Positions 45,310-54,632 are shown, counted from the stretch's first letter. The stretch is DNA of 64,000 nucleotides from Bdellovibrionaceae bacterium UBA2339 (GCA_002344785.1 DDUL01000060.1:3003-67002), one strand, 5' to 3'. A program made the numbers and translations. The notes: a model not told the origin generated them from the letters alone.

Positions 45310-46206
45310 GTGCGTGGAGGAGTTGGGTTTTTGCGGCTACTGCTATTGCTGGGTTTGATCCTTGGAGCCACTCCGCAGGCTGGTGCTCAGTTCAATGATC
45401 CGCTGACCTTGCAGTTTCAGCGTTATGATGTGGAAGGCAACTCGAGTGTTGATGCGGTGATTGGCGCTCCGCCGATTCGGCTGGGTGATTCGAGTTGGAC
45501 AAATGTGCTGACGCATCGGCGGCCACTTGTGGATCTGACGGGCGAAGTGGGCTCGCGCCCCTTGGTGACGACTTCGCGCGTGACGCCGACGAATACGTCA
45601 TGGACGGGGATCTTTCGTCACAAATGGAGTGATCGCTGGTCGAGTTCGGCGCTGGTGACGATTGCGGAGCGAAGTCTCAGTCGGAGTTTGCAATTTCGGC
45701 GTGAGGCTCGATTCGCGACGGGATTTTTGAATTTCACGCATCCGCTTGGTGAAAGCGGTGAGTGGCGCTGGTCGTGGGGCATTGGCGTGTTGGATGCATC
45801 GGCGGGAATTCCTGTGGTGCCGGGTTTAGGTTTGGAGTGGGAGACGAAAGCGCGAACGCACTTTTTGCGGCTTGGGTTTCCGGCGATCATTTATGCCTAC
45901 ACATCGATGCCCGAAACTTGGCGGGTCGGTGCGCAGCTTCAGTATGAAGGCGCAACTTATCATATTGGTGAAGAGTGGGGTGAGTTGCGTGAGTTGGGGG
46001 CGTCTTATCTCGCGATGCAGAGATTGATCGCGAATGGATTTTATCGGCGGCACATCGGCGGTGGAACATGGATCACGGCGACGCTCGGGGCGACGCACTG
46101 GTCTTCGATGCGTGTGTTGGACAGTCACTTTAAGGAGCGCTCGCTGTTGGGGCGGCCGCGAGGTCCCTATGTGGCGATCACATTGGCGCAGAGGTTTGGA
46201 AATTAG
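45310..46206 (+). CDS. Outer-membrane beta-barrel protein (DUF6268-like)
   Basis: This 298-aa protein starts at GTG 45310, with GAGGGAG upstream and the signal peptide 'VRGGVGFLRLLLLLGLILGATPQAGAQ'. The mature part is a series of alternating beta strands ('WSSSALVTIAERSLSRSLQF', 'WRWSWGIGVLDASAGIPVVPGLGLEWE', 'WITATLGATHWSSMRVLDS') ending 'VAITLAQRFGN', typical of small barrels of the DUF6268 kind. That name is by resemblance only; function unknown. Confidence 0.68.
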   Translation: MRGGVGFLRLLLLLGLILGATPQAGAQFNDPLTLQFQRYDVEGNSSVDAVIGAPPIRLGDSSWTNVLTHRRPLVDLTGEVGSRPLVTTSRVTPTNTSWTGIFRHKWSDRWSSSALVTIAERSLSRSLQFRREARFATGFLNFTHPLGESGEWRWSWGIGVLDASAGIPVVPGLGLEWETKARTHFLRLGFPAIIYAYTSMPETWRVGAQLQYEGATYHIGEEWGELRELGASYLAMQRLIANGFYRRHIGGGTWITATLGATHWSSMRVLDSHFKERSLLGRPRGPYVAITLAQRFGN

Positions 46207-46257
46207 GGCGCGCGGAGTTGGGGCGCGCGGAGTGAGGCGTGTCGTGCGAGGTCTTGA

Positions 46258-46554
46258 GTGCGGCGAAAACTGAGCTGCGAAAATTGTGGTCGTGAGTTTG
46301 AGTGCGGAGCAAATGCTGACGAGGCTTGCTGGTGCATGAGCTTACCTCTTCTGGGTAAAGCGCTGAAGCGAGGGATTGAAGACCAGGGTGGTGAGTCCGC
46401 GGGTGCGGATGTGGGTTTAGATTTGGGTGAGGGTGCGCGTGAGGGTGCGCGTGAGGGTGGGCGTGAGCGTGCGTTGCAGTTGCAGGCTGATGCGCGCGAC
46501 TGTTTGTGCCCGCGCTGTTTGCGGCGACTTTTAGGGATCGGCGAAGTGGAGTGA
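46258..46554 (+). CDS. Cysteine-rich CWC-family protein with Gly-Arg-Glu repeats
   Basis: This 98-aa protein starts at GTG 46258. It shows the Cys-rich CWC pattern: 'CENCGREFECGANADEACWCMSLPLL' and a second half 'DCLCPRCLRRLL', which probably bind zinc. The linker between them is expanded by in-frame 12-bp repeats encoding EGAR units (46429-46470). A small cytosolic metal-binding protein of unknown role. Confidence 0.72.
   Translation: MRRKLSCENCGREFECGANADEACWCMSLPLLGKALKRGIEDQGGESAGADVGLDLGEGAREGAREGGRERALQLQADARDCLCPRCLRRLLGIGEVE
46429..46470. repeat. 12-bp tandem repeats in the CWC gene
   Basis: GAGGGTGCGCGT twice, GAGGGTGGGCGT, then half a unit; it encodes Glu-Gly-Ala/Gly-Arg in frame. 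Confidence 0.88.
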
Positions 46555-46571
46555 ATGGCTTAAGGGGGGCG

Positions 46572-47009
46572 ATGTTGGTGAGGCTTTTGGCGAAGTCTAA
46601 TCGAAGGATTCTGTTAATTGGTCTGGTGCTGCTTGGAGGGATCGGTATGGCTCAACGAGTTTCTGCGAAGCGAGCGGCTCCAGCGCAACTTTCGGTCGTT
46701 TATACGACTGAGGTGCGGATTCGACATGTGTTTGAACGTCACGAGTTAGGTCAACGTCGTGAGTATTCAATGAGTCTTGTGGCCGAACTTCGAGATGGAA
46801 GCAGGGAAATTTGGCGAGTTCGTCTGTATGAACGGGAGTACAGACTTGATCTTGAAGGTGATGTTCAAGAAATTCACCTGAAGGCGTTGATCGTGCGGGG
46901 CGATGAAGTGGTGGCCATCGATGAGCGCAAGCAAATGTACAAGGTGAGTGTGAGGTCAGGGCTGAGGCTGGAACCTCAAGCGGTGGTTAGATATCCGAAG
47001 GCGTCGTGA
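46572..47009 (+). CDS. Small exported hypothetical protein
   Basis: This 145-aa protein starts at ATG 46572 with AAGGGGGG just upstream, 17 bases after the CWC gene. A signal peptide or anchor (about 9-30, 'RRILLIGLVLLGGIGMAQRVSA') is followed by a beta-rich, charged domain ('SVVYTTEVRIRHVFERHELGQ', 'REIWRVRLYEREYRLDLE', 'EVVAIDERKQMYKVS'). No Cys and no known family. Confidence 0.68.
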   Translation: MLVRLLAKSNRRILLIGLVLLGGIGMAQRVSAKRAAPAQLSVVYTTEVRIRHVFERHELGQRREYSMSLVAELRDGSREIWRVRLYEREYRLDLEGDVQEIHLKALIVRGDEVVAIDERKQMYKVSVRSGLRLEPQAVVRYPKAS

Positions 47010-47020
47010 GGCGTGAGTTG

Positions 47021-47395
47021 TCACTTCACAGTGACTGTGGCCTCGCCCTTCCAATCTGTGGTGTGGCTGTCGTCGGGTTCGGCATAGAAGGTCGACGCTT
47101 TAATTTTGTAACTTCCTGGAGCTTGGTAAATATGCTCGAGGCGTGGCTCACAGCTTTCGCCGATTGTGGGTTCGGCGATGCTTTGATCGCCCCAGTCGAC
47201 GTTGAACTCGCAACCCACCCACTTTGAATATGAGAGTGACGACTTTTTGGCGATTCGCTCGGGCCCGATAATTCTGACGATGAGTGGGGCTTGGCCACTT
47301 GTTGCGGAGACTTCGAGGCGCTCTTTGAACATGCCGCTTGCAAAATAAACGACGAGTCCGGTCATCGGGAGGAGGAGAGGGATGGCGAGTTTCAT
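47021..47395 (-). CDS. Membrane-anchored/secreted PKD-like domain protein
   Basis: In this 124-aa protein an N-terminal hydrophobic segment (MKLAIPLLLPMTGLVVYFASG) precedes a PKD-like beta sandwich: 'TSGQAPLIVRIIGPER', 'CEFNVDWGDQS', and the characteristic 'PRLEHIYQAPGSYKIKASTFY' (compare h.Y...G.Y.V.l.v), ending 'GEATVTVK'. Two Cys could bridge the strands. AGGAG precedes the ATG. A single extracytoplasmic PKD module of unknown partner. Confidence 0.7.
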   Translation of the reverse strand: MKLAIPLLLPMTGLVVYFASGMFKERLEVSATSGQAPLIVRIIGPERIAKKSSLSYSKWVGCEFNVDWGDQSIAEPTIGESCEPRLEHIYQAPGSYKIKASTFYAEPDDSHTTDWKGEATVTVK

Positions 47396-47531
47396 GCCTC
47401 AAGGCTCCTCGCTTGCGGAGAACGGGTCAATCAAGGGTGCGGGCAGATCTTGGAAATCGCGGCGCCGAGAAAACGGTGCGTCAGGTAGTTGGGGAGGGTG
47501 AGTTGTGTGAGGAGATCCTGAATTGTTGATT

Positions 47532-47608
47532 TGGCGATCCCGGCACGACTCGAACGTGCGACCCTCTGCTTAGAAGGCAGATGCTCTATCCAGCTGAGCT
47601 ACGGGACC
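47532..47608 (-). tRNA. tRNA-Arg (anticodon UCU), CCA encoded
   Basis: Minus-strand cloverleaf: acceptor GGTCCCG/CGGGATC with one G-U pair, D-arm GCTCAGCTGGATAGAGC, anticodon stem TCTGC/GCAGA around loop CTTCTAA (anticodon TCT), T-loop GTTCGAGTC, discriminator G, encoded CCA. It reads AGA/AGG codons. Confidence 0.95.
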
Positions 47609-47678
47609 GTTGGCTCTGACGCTAGCTGAAGTTTGAGGATTTGGGAAGAGATGGGGTGGAGGGCCGGTGGCCTCGGGC

Positions 47679-47707
47679 AAAAAAAGAGGCGGTGATGTTT
47701 CACCGCC
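47679..47707 (-). terminator. Terminator of the vWA lipoprotein gene
   Basis: Read on the minus strand: GGCGGTGA, loop, TCACCGCC, followed by CTTTTTTT. A perfect 8-bp stem with a strong U tail, 46 bases past the stop codon. Confidence 0.9.
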
Positions 47708-47752
47708 CCCCTGGGTTTTCACTTGGGTTTTAACGGAGGACTCAAGTGAACT

Positions 47753-49126
47753 TCATTTTGGAATGTAGCGGACTTCGACTCGCGCGCCGGCCGGTGGTGG
47801 CGAGTTGAAGATCAGGAGCTTGCCCTCGATCCTCCATGAGAGCGGGACATTGGGAGTCACGAACACTTGCACACTGCCGGGTTGGGGCTCGGCACCCAGT
47901 TCGAAACTCGAGACGAGTTTGCGAACATCTTGCGAGATGGATGCGAGGTTTTTGCCGTAGTCGCTGGCGCAGATTGAGTAGGTGCGACCGCCGGTGAGTT
48001 TGGCGAGCGCATCGACGGCGAGACCGTAGTCGCCGGCAAGCCCGCTGCGACTTTGGCGGCGCTGATCGGCGCGGCAGCGATTGTCATTTGGGAGCACGAT
48101 GATCCCGTGGGCCATGAAGCGCTTGGTGTCGGAGAAGTAGGCTTTGAAGCGATTCACGACGTCTTGCGGTCGTGTGGCGTTGGGATTCTTGCCGTCGGAG
48201 AGTTCATCTTCGTCACTGAGGACGACGAGCACGAAGTCGACGCCGTCGCGGAAGAAGCCGACGTTTGCGGTGAAGCGCTGATCCATCGCGAGCATCGAAG
48301 CGCGCAGCGGTTCTTCATCCGCTGTGGGGCAGCCCTTAGGTTTGTTGTAGCAGTCGATGGTCTCTTCGCGCTGCACGGTTTTGCGGAAGAGTGTGTCCGC
48401 ATTCGCAAACTGCGGCGTGAGGATCTTCGCTTGCGAGCCGGTCAGCGTGAGCAGTTGGCCGTTGGTTGAAAACGGCGAGCGTGCGCCGCTCAAATCTGTT
48501 GTGGTGATACCGATTTGCCAATCGAGATCACTGATCGCCGAGATGAAGCTATCAAAGCGCTCGCCCATTTTGCGTTGCTCTTGATCCATCGAGGCCGAGT
48601 TGTCGGTGATGACGAGAATGTCGACTTTGCCCGCATTGGAGTCTTGCGCGAAGGATTCGGTCACGCGGCGATCGGGTGTGGGCGCAGGTGTTGGTACGGG
48701 AGTCGGCACGGGCGTGGGGACTGGAGTTGGTGCAGGTGTTGGTACGGGAGTCGGTACAGGAGTCGGTACAGGCGTGGGGACAGGTGTCGGCACCGGCGTC
48801 GGCACGGGCGTGGGTGTGGGGACAGGTGTCGGCACGGGCGTGGGCACCGGCGTGGGTGTGGGCTCCATGTCGGGATCGCGAGGCAGAGGAGTGGGCTCAG
48901 GCGTTGCAGTCGGTGGCGGCTCACTTGGGGTTGGAAGTGGGACCGGAGGAGTTGGAGCCGGAGTAGGCTGCGTGAGGCGGCGATTCTCCTCCTCCAAATT
49001 GCGGCCGACAAATGCGGGTTGATTACATGCCGACAAACTCAGTGCGAAAAGCACAGGTGCAATGAGTGCGCGGGGCACATGGGCGTATGAGGAAATGAAT
49101 TTCGCAAACAGACTCGGCACGAACAT
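47753..49126 (-). CDS. vWA-domain lipoprotein on a Pro-Thr stalk
   Basis: This 457-aa protein starts at ATG 49126 after GGAGG. The lipoprotein signal ends 'LFALSLSAC', followed by a long Pro/Thr/Val linker (PTPV repeats, about 90 residues) predicted to be an extended stalk. A von Willebrand A domain follows with MIDAS '[20 protein letters not shown]' (DxSxS), 'TTDLSGA' and '[15 protein letters not shown]'. The C-terminal ~90 residues end in a beta domain ('[21 protein letters not shown]'). It is likely surface-displayed for metal-dependent adhesion. Confidence 0.82.
   Translation of the reverse strand: MFVPSLFAKFISSYAHVPRALIAPVLFALSLSACNQPAFVGRNLEEENRRLTQPTPAPTPPVPLPTPSEPPPTATPEPTPLPRDPDMEPTPTPVPTPVPTPVPTPTPVPTPVPTPVPTPVPTPVPTPVPTPAPTPVPTPVPTPVPTPAPTPDRRVTESFAQDSNAGKVDILVITDNSASMDQEQRKMGERFDSFISAISDLDWQIGITTTDLSGARSPFSTNGQLLTLTGSQAKILTPQFANADTLFRKTVQREETIDCYNKPKGCPTADEEPLRASMLAMDQRFTANVGFFRDGVDFVLVVLSDEDELSDGKNPNATRPQDVVNRFKAYFSDTKRFMAHGIIVLPNDNRCRADQRRQSRSGLAGDYGLAVDALAKLTGGRTYSICASDYGKNLASISQDVRKLVSSFELGAEPQPGSVQVFVTPNVPLSWRIEGKLLIFNSPPPAGARVEVRYIPK
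48675..48866. repeat. 12-bp coding repeats for the Pro-Thr stalk
   Basis: About sixteen degenerate GGNGTNGGNACN units (minus-strand VPTP/PTPV codons) with synonymous variation, so the peptide repeat is selected or recently expanded but the DNA has partly diverged. Confidence 0.88.
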
Positions 49127-49267
49127 GAGGCCTCCGCAGGCGTGGCGCTCCGTGCCGGGATCGCGAGTTCTCCGAAACCGTGGTGAACTCGATCTTTCTC
49201 TTGTTGAACTATCGGACGATACGCGAAAGTGTTTCACGAGACTTGAGTCGAGTTCGCTGGAGGATCG

Positions 49268-50218
49268 ATGTCGAAGTTCGAAGAGCTTTCGAATCCGCAA
49301 AACAATCCATGGTCGAGTGAGTTGCGCGAATTGCGAGATCTGCGCATGGGTGATTGGCGCGTGCTGGCTTTGCCGACCGGCATATTCGGTTTGGATGGCG
49401 GCGCGATGTTTGGAACTGTCCCCAAAGTGCTGTGGCAAAAGACGAATCCTCCCGATGCGGAAAATCGAATTGCGATGGAAGCGCGGGCGCTTTTGCTTCT
49501 GAATGAGACACTCGGTCGGCGCGTTTTGGTTGATTGCGGAGTGGGTGGCGATTTTGTCGAGAAGTACGGACCAAAGTTGGGCCCGAAGTTCGCGGAGATG
49601 TACGCGATCGAGGCGGGAAAATCGGGTTTGGAGCGAGCCTTGGAGCGCGTGGGTTTCAAGGCCGACCAAATCACCGATGTCGTGCTGACGCATTTGCATT
49701 TTGATCATGCTGGAGGCGCGACGAAGTGGGATGGGCAACGGCTTGTGCCGACACTGCCGCGCGCGACTTATCATGTCCAAAGGCGAAATTTAGAGACGGC
49801 GAGTGCGCCGAATGTGCGCGAGCGCGCCAGTTACTTCGCGGCGAACTTTGAGCCGTTGCGTGAAGCGGGCGTGTTGAATTTGTTGGATGGCGAAGTGAAG
49901 AATCTTTTGCCGGGATTGAGTGTGTGGGTCTCTGACGGACACACTTCGGGGCAGCAAGTGGTGCGCATCGAAGGCGGCGGACAAGTGCTTTACTATTGCG
50001 GAGATGTGATCCCAACTTCGACGCATGTGCGATTGGCCTGGGTCATGGGTTATGATTTGCGTCCGCTTGATCTGATCGAAGAGAAGCGAAGATTGTTGGC
50101 GCAGGCCGTGAGCGAATCGGCGTTTTTGTACTTTGAGCACGATCCCTATATGGATTGCGCGCAGATCACTGCGGATCGCGACGACTTCAAGGTTTCGCAG
50201 CGCTATCGTCTGAGCTGA
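49268..50218 (+). CDS. Metallo-beta-lactamase-fold hydrolase
   Basis: This 316-aa protein starts at ATG 49268 with GGAGG 4 bases before. The zinc motif is '[20 protein letters not shown]' (HxHxDH). Further ligands lie in '[15 protein letters not shown]' (His) and '[11 protein letters not shown]' (Asp), and the last His in 'LYFEHDP'. It resembles AHL-lactonase/quinone-responsive-type MBL enzymes in layout, but the substrate is not indicated. It is divergent from the vWA lipoprotein gene and overlaps the plsC 3' end. Confidence 0.85.
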   Translation: MSKFEELSNPQNNPWSSELRELRDLRMGDWRVLALPTGIFGLDGGAMFGTVPKVLWQKTNPPDAENRIAMEARALLLLNETLGRRVLVDCGVGGDFVEKYGPKLGPKFAEMYAIEAGKSGLERALERVGFKADQITDVVLTHLHFDHAGGATKWDGQRLVPTLPRATYHVQRRNLETASAPNVRERASYFAANFEPLREAGVLNLLDGEVKNLLPGLSVWVSDGHTSGQQVVRIEGGGQVLYYCGDVIPTSTHVRLAWVMGYDLRPLDLIEEKRRLLAQAVSESAFLYFEHDPYMDCAQITADRDDFKVSQRYRLS

Positions 50219-50945
50219 TGAGATCTTCGCGGAAGGCGTTCGGGTTGATGCTCATCACCCAATCGCGATAGCGCTCGTAAATCAGTTCGATGTTGCCAGG
50301 TGGACACACGGGCCCGACGTGCAGGGTGAGTTTGCCGGGCACGGCGAAGATACGTCCTTTGGGCCAAAGATCGGCATTTCCTTCCAGATAAAGAAACAGC
50401 AGCGGTGTTGTCGTGCGTTCGCTAAAGAGGCTCACGCCGCGCTTGAATTGGCCGATGAAGCCATCGGGTGAGCGCGTGCCTTCCGGAAAGATGATCAGCC
50501 AGATCGCCTCGAGTTTGGACAATAAGGTCAGGCAGAGTTGCACGGCCTCGCCCTTTTTGTCTTTGCGATCGATTGGGATGGCGCCCAGGCAATGTTTGGA
50601 GAAGAAGGTGAAGAGGGGATTGGTGAAGAAATAGTCTTTGGCTGCCGCGATGAACAGATCGCCCCAATAGCGAAAGGGTATGGCGGCGGCGATGGAGACG
50701 GCGTCGAGGTGAGAGGCGTGGTTCGCGATCACCAGGAGCTTGGGGTAGTTTTTGTGGATTTCGTGAAAGTCGCCGACGACTTTGAGCCGGATGTAAAATT
50801 TGAAGAACCAGTATTTGAGAATGAGGGACCAGAGCAGTCGGAAAAATTTTGAGGTCAGGTCAAACTGCCGCGTAAAGAGCGGCAAGTGTTTGAGGTAACT
50901 CGGCAGGCGCGTCCATTGCTCGTTTTCGTAGTCCCAGTTTTTCAT
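50187..50945 (-). CDS. plsC: PlsC-family 1-acylglycerol-3-phosphate acyltransferase
   Basis: In this 252-aa protein motif I 'VIANHASHLDAVSIAAAIP' (HX4D), motif III 'IIFPEGTRSPDG' and the downstream 'FLYLEGNADLWPKG' mark a lysophospholipid acyltransferase acting at the inner membrane. A hydrophobic segment (about 30-55) anchors it. Its ATG overlaps the cdsA stop (ATGA), so it is the last gene of the regulator-cdsA-plsC operon. Its end overlaps the convergent MBL gene by 32 bases. Confidence 0.9.
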   Translation of the reverse strand: MKNWDYENEQWTRLPSYLKHLPLFTRQFDLTSKFFRLLWSLILKYWFFKFYIRLKVVGDFHEIHKNYPKLLVIANHASHLDAVSIAAAIPFRYWGDLFIAAAKDYFFTNPLFTFFSKHCLGAIPIDRKDKKGEAVQLCLTLLSKLEAIWLIIFPEGTRSPDGFIGQFKRGVSLFSERTTTPLLFLYLEGNADLWPKGRIFAVPGKLTLHVGPVCPPGNIELIYERYRDWVMSINPNAFREDLISSDDSAAKP

Positions 50946-51919
50946 GGCGATCCCGGCAGGGCTCCGAGGGGCAAGCTCGAGGTCTCAAGATACCACATCA
51001 CGTAGTAGAAAATGGGCGCGACAAAAATCAGACGATCCATCACCGAGAGCAGATCCCCGCGACCGATGATGAAAACGCCGACGTCTTTGATGCCGAGATC
51101 GCGACGAATCACGGACAACACGAGATCGCCGAGACTTCCGCCGAGAATGGCGACGAGGCCTGAGGCGATCCAAAAAGTCTCCGATCGCTCGGGAAGCAAA
51201 TGTCGAAAGCTGAAGGCGATCACTAAGGTGAGTAGAGCCGCGACGCCGAAGCCTTCCCAGCTTCTTCGCGGCGTGATGCGGGAGAACATCTTGGTGGGTA
51301 CGTAGTTGGTGCGCGAGGTGATGAATTGCGAAACCGCCATGGAGATGTTGTCGAAGGTTTCTGTGAGGATGGTGATGTAGATCACCATGTAGGCGCCGCG
51401 CTCAAGCCGCCAGATCCAGCCCAGATGCATGAAGCTCCAACCGAGAAATAAAAAGCACATCAGTGTGAGAGCGAGATACTGGATCATCTGCTTGTGAGAA
51501 TTGCGCAAAATGGGAATGAGGCAAACCGCGCCGAAAAAGGCCATCGGCGCGAGATTGTAAAGTTCGCGAATGCCATAGTGAATGGAGGCCGCGAGAGCGA
51601 AGATGCCGAGGTAGGTCGCCCAGACGAAGTTTGAGCGATGATACATTCCCATGAGTTGGAAGAAAATCTTTGAGCCGAAGATCGCGATGATGGATAGCGC
51701 AATCAGTGACCAAGGGCGCGGCAACGAATTGGCGATGAACAAAAACGGGGTGGCAATGCACCAGCTGATCAGCGAAGCGAAGCCGGCTTGCGTGAATGGG
51801 CCGTGGTGGCGAATGAAAAAGAAAAACACGCTGAGAATGATGAGCATGCCCATGACGATGCCGAAGGTCTGCAAGTAGACCGGCTCGCTCAGCAGTGAAG
51901 AGTCGAAGAAGTTCATCAT
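50942..51919 (-). CDS. cdsA: Phosphatidate cytidylyltransferase (CdsA)
   Basis: This 325-aa protein has about eight membrane helices. The CDP-diacylglycerol synthase signature near the C-terminus is present in variant form: 'GSLGDLVLSVIRRDLGIKDVGVFIIGRGDLLSVMDRLIF' (consensus S..GDl..S..KR...kD.g...PGHGG.lDR.Ds); 'PGHGG' is changed to 'IGRGD' and the final DS to LI. It converts phosphatidate plus CTP to CDP-DAG if active. It is coupled at both ends by 4-base overlaps. Confidence 0.82.
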   Translation of the reverse strand: MMNFFDSSLLSEPVYLQTFGIVMGMLIILSVFFFFIRHHGPFTQAGFASLISWCIATPFLFIANSLPRPWSLIALSIIAIFGSKIFFQLMGMYHRSNFVWATYLGIFALAASIHYGIRELYNLAPMAFFGAVCLIPILRNSHKQMIQYLALTLMCFLFLGWSFMHLGWIWRLERGAYMVIYITILTETFDNISMAVSQFITSRTNYVPTKMFSRITPRRSWEGFGVAALLTLVIAFSFRHLLPERSETFWIASGLVAILGGSLGDLVLSVIRRDLGIKDVGVFIIGRGDLLSVMDRLIFVAPIFYYVMWYLETSSLPLGALPGSP

Positions 51920-53310
51920 GGTGCTCCGATGGAATAATCTTTCATCTTCTTGTAGATGCTCGAACGAGAAATTCCAAGAAGTTCGGCGGCCTTGTCGACA
52001 TCTTGAGTTTGCGCCAGGGCCGAGCGAATAGCTTGCGCCTCGACGCGCTCAAGCAGGGCCGTGAGGCCCAGACTCAGGTCGGGCGCAGCTTGAGTTGCCG
52101 GATCGGCGTGAGAGCGCGCGCGAGTTTGCGGCAGCACCATGGCGACATCTTCAGCGCGAATCAGAGGCAAGGGTGAAATGAGGGCCAATTGCTCGCAGAT
52201 TCGGCGAAGCTCTCGAGTGTGGCCGGGCCAATTGTGTCGTGTGAGCGCCTCAAGAGCATCAGCCGCGAAACTTTTGTTGTAGCGAGGGCGCTCCAGACTG
52301 AGGAAGTGCTCGGCCAGTGCGGGCAAGTCTTCGAGTCGCTGTGTGAGTTGTGGAAGTCGCAGTCGATGACCGGAGAGTCGGAAGTACAAGTCCTCGCGGA
52401 ACTCGCCCTGCCGAACCATTTCTTCGAGACTTCGATTGGTCGCGGCGATGATGCGAGCGCTGACTTTCACGCTCTGCGCGCTGCCGACGCGTCGAACTTC
52501 ACCGCTTTCAAGAAAGCGTAAGAGTTTGGCTTGCTGAGTGGCGGGCAGGGCTTCGACTTCGTCGAGAAACAGATCGCCGCCCTGTGCGCTCTCCGCAAGA
52601 CCAACTTTGTCGCGATCCGCACCCGTGAATGCGCCTTTGATGTGTCCAAAAAATTCGGATTCAAAGACGCTGTCAGGAAGGGCGCCAAGATTCACGGCCA
52701 CCCAAGGGCGCGTAGGATCTTGGCGTCGCTCCTGAGCGTGCAGCAGTTGCGCGACGACTTCTTTGCCGGATCCCGATGGGCCTTCGATGAGCACGGGTGC
52801 GGTTTCGCCACGAAGTGCCGCGATCTCGCGCTGAAGTTTTTGGCTTGCGGGTCCGTCGCCAATCCAGCGAACGCCACTTTGTTGTGGTCCCGGTCGGAGT
52901 TGGAGCAGGGCTTCGATTTTCTCGAGGGTAATCTGCAATTCGTCGCGCCCAATGGGTTTGGCGAGAAAGCGCGTCGCGCCGGCCTTGAGGCATTGCTCCA
53001 TCAGCTCGCGTCGCAAGTCGCCGCTCATCGCGATCAATTCCATTTGTGGTTTGAGTCGGTGAAGTGTGCGCAAAACTTCCAGACCTTCGGCTTGCGTGCT
53101 GGGGCTCAAATGCATGTCCACCAGAGCGGCGGCGCAAGCGTCGGCTGGGTTTGGGCTGGCGCCGACTTGCTGAAGATCGGGAACTGCAAGCATCGTCCAA
53201 TTGCTCGGCAAGATTCGACGAAGGCTTGCGACCACCAAATCGTCGTCATCGACGACAAGGAGTTTGAGCTTTTGCTCCTCGTGGTCTGAGGCATTTGGAG
53301 GGCGAGACAT
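51916..53310 (-). CDS. Sigma-54-dependent response regulator (NtrC family)
   Basis: This 464-aa protein has REC (about 15-130; Asp65 phosphoacceptor in 'AALVDMHLS', Lys in 'LAKPIG'), an AAA+ domain with Walker A 'EGPSGSGKE' and the sigma-54 contact loop 'KGAFTGAD', arginine-containing 'FREDLYFRL', and a Fis-type helix-turn-helix ('KAAELLGISRSSIYKKMKDY'). It activates sigma-54 promoters when phosphorylated. It is the first gene of an operon with cdsA and plsC; no kinase is adjacent in the operon. Confidence 0.93.
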   Translation of the reverse strand: MSRPPNASDHEEQKLKLLVVDDDDLVVASLRRILPSNWTMLAVPDLQQVGASPNPADACAAALVDMHLSPSTQAEGLEVLRTLHRLKPQMELIAMSGDLRRELMEQCLKAGATRFLAKPIGRDELQITLEKIEALLQLRPGPQQSGVRWIGDGPASQKLQREIAALRGETAPVLIEGPSGSGKEVVAQLLHAQERRQDPTRPWVAVNLGALPDSVFESEFFGHIKGAFTGADRDKVGLAESAQGGDLFLDEVEALPATQQAKLLRFLESGEVRRVGSAQSVKVSARIIAATNRSLEEMVRQGEFREDLYFRLSGHRLRLPQLTQRLEDLPALAEHFLSLERPRYNKSFAADALEALTRHNWPGHTRELRRICEQLALISPLPLIRAEDVAMVLPQTRARSHADPATQAAPDLSLGLTALLERVEAQAIRSALAQTQDVDKAAELLGISRSSIYKKMKDYSIGAP

Positions 53311-53401
53311 TCTCGGGCCTTTCTCGAGTCTGTTCACGACGGCAAATTGACGCGTTACTTGAATGCTATCCGCCCTTGGGGGGACGTGACAATATGTACG
53401 C

Positions 53402-54625
53402 ATGAGTTCTGATGCGCAGACCGCTCGACGAATTTTATTGCTGGAAAACATTCACCCTGTCGCGCGCGAGGCGCTTTTGCGCGAAGGCCACGAAGTGACT
53501 TTGCTCGCGCATTCACCGGATCGGGCTGAACTTGGCCAATTGTTGCAAAAACATGATGTGGTGGGTTTGCGTTCGAAGACTCGACTCACCAAAGACTTGT
53601 TGGCTCAGGCGCCGCACTTGGCGCTCATTGGCTGCTTTTGCATTGGCACGGATCAAGTGGATTTGGCTGCAGCGAATGCGCTCGGAATTCCAGTCTTCAA
53701 TGCGCCATACTCGAACACGCGAAGTGTCGCCGAAATGGTGTTGGCGGAAGTGATCATGTTGGCGCGACAATTGGGCGACCGCAATATGGCGGCCCATCGC
53801 GGACAGTGGCTCAAGAGCGCAGATGGATCGCGCGAAGTGCGGGGTAAGACTCTGGGCATTGTTGGCTATGGGCACATTGGTAGTCAGGTGAGCGTGTTGG
53901 CCGAGGCCTTTGGCCTGCGCGTGCTGTTTTACGACGTCGTCAAGAAGTTGCCGCTCGGGAATTCGCAGAGCGTGGATTCGTTGGCGGAACTTTTGCGCCG
54001 ATCTGATTTTGTAAGTCTGCATGTGCCGGACACACGTGCGACGCGCGGGTTGATGGGAGCTGCGGAGCTGAAACTGATGCGTCCCGGTTCAGCGCTGATC
54101 AATGCCAGTCGAGGAACCGTCGTCGATATTCCGGCTTTGGCGGAGGCGATTCGAAGCGGGCATTTGTCAGGTGCAGCCGTGGATGTGTTTCCGGAAGAGC
54201 CGGCTTCCAATAGCGAAGGCTTTAAGAGCGAGTTGCAAGGCTTGCCGAATGTGATTTTGACTCCGCATATCGGCGGGAGCACGCTCGAAGCGCAAGAGTC
54301 GATTGGCCTGGAGGTGGCGGCAAGTTTCATCGCCTATTTGCGTGATGGCCACACCTTGGGAGCCGTGAACTTCCCGCCCTTAGCGCTGCCGCGCCAGCAT
54401 CCCGATGCAACCCGAATCGCGAACGTGCATCGCAACGTGCCGGGAGTGTTAGGGAGTATCAACTCCATCGTTTCCGAATTGGGTGCGAACATCCAAGGTC
54501 AAGCTTTGGCCACCGATGAGCAAATCGGCTTTGTCGTGATGGATGTGGAAGTGCAGGACGCTGGTGAGTTGCTCAAGCGCGTGAGCGCGCTCGCGACTTC
54601 GATTCGCACTTCACTCTTGCCTTAA
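53402..54625 (+). CDS. serA: D-3-phosphoglycerate dehydrogenase
   Basis: This 407-aa protein has the E. coli SerA length and layout. N-terminal motif: 'VGLRSKTRLTKDLL', substrate loop 'IGCFCIGTDQVDLAAANALGIPVFNAPYSNTRSVAEMV'. The NAD fold is 'GKTLGIVGYGHIGSQVSVLAEAFGLRVLFYD'; catalytic residues lie in 'NASRGTVVDIPAL' (Arg), 'DVFPEEP' (Glu) and 'TPHIGGST' (His). The ~80-aa ACT domain at the C-terminus would allow serine feedback. It is divergent from the sigma-54 regulator with a 91-bp gap. Confidence 0.95.
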   Translation: MSSDAQTARRILLLENIHPVAREALLREGHEVTLLAHSPDRAELGQLLQKHDVVGLRSKTRLTKDLLAQAPHLALIGCFCIGTDQVDLAAANALGIPVFNAPYSNTRSVAEMVLAEVIMLARQLGDRNMAAHRGQWLKSADGSREVRGKTLGIVGYGHIGSQVSVLAEAFGLRVLFYDVVKKLPLGNSQSVDSLAELLRRSDFVSLHVPDTRATRGLMGAAELKLMRPGSALINASRGTVVDIPALAEAIRSGHLSGAAVDVFPEEPASNSEGFKSELQGLPNVILTPHIGGSTLEAQESIGLEVAASFIAYLRDGHTLGAVNFPPLALPRQHPDATRIANVHRNVPGVLGSINSIVSELGANIQGQALATDEQIGFVVMDVEVQDAGELLKRVSALATSIRTSLLP

Positions 54626-54632
54626 ATTTCAG

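Noticed and set aside
48675..48866. Regular repeats that could suggest a CRISPR array
   Set aside because: Units are 12 bp, contiguous and in frame, encoding a Pro-Thr stalk; there are no spacers and no cas genes.
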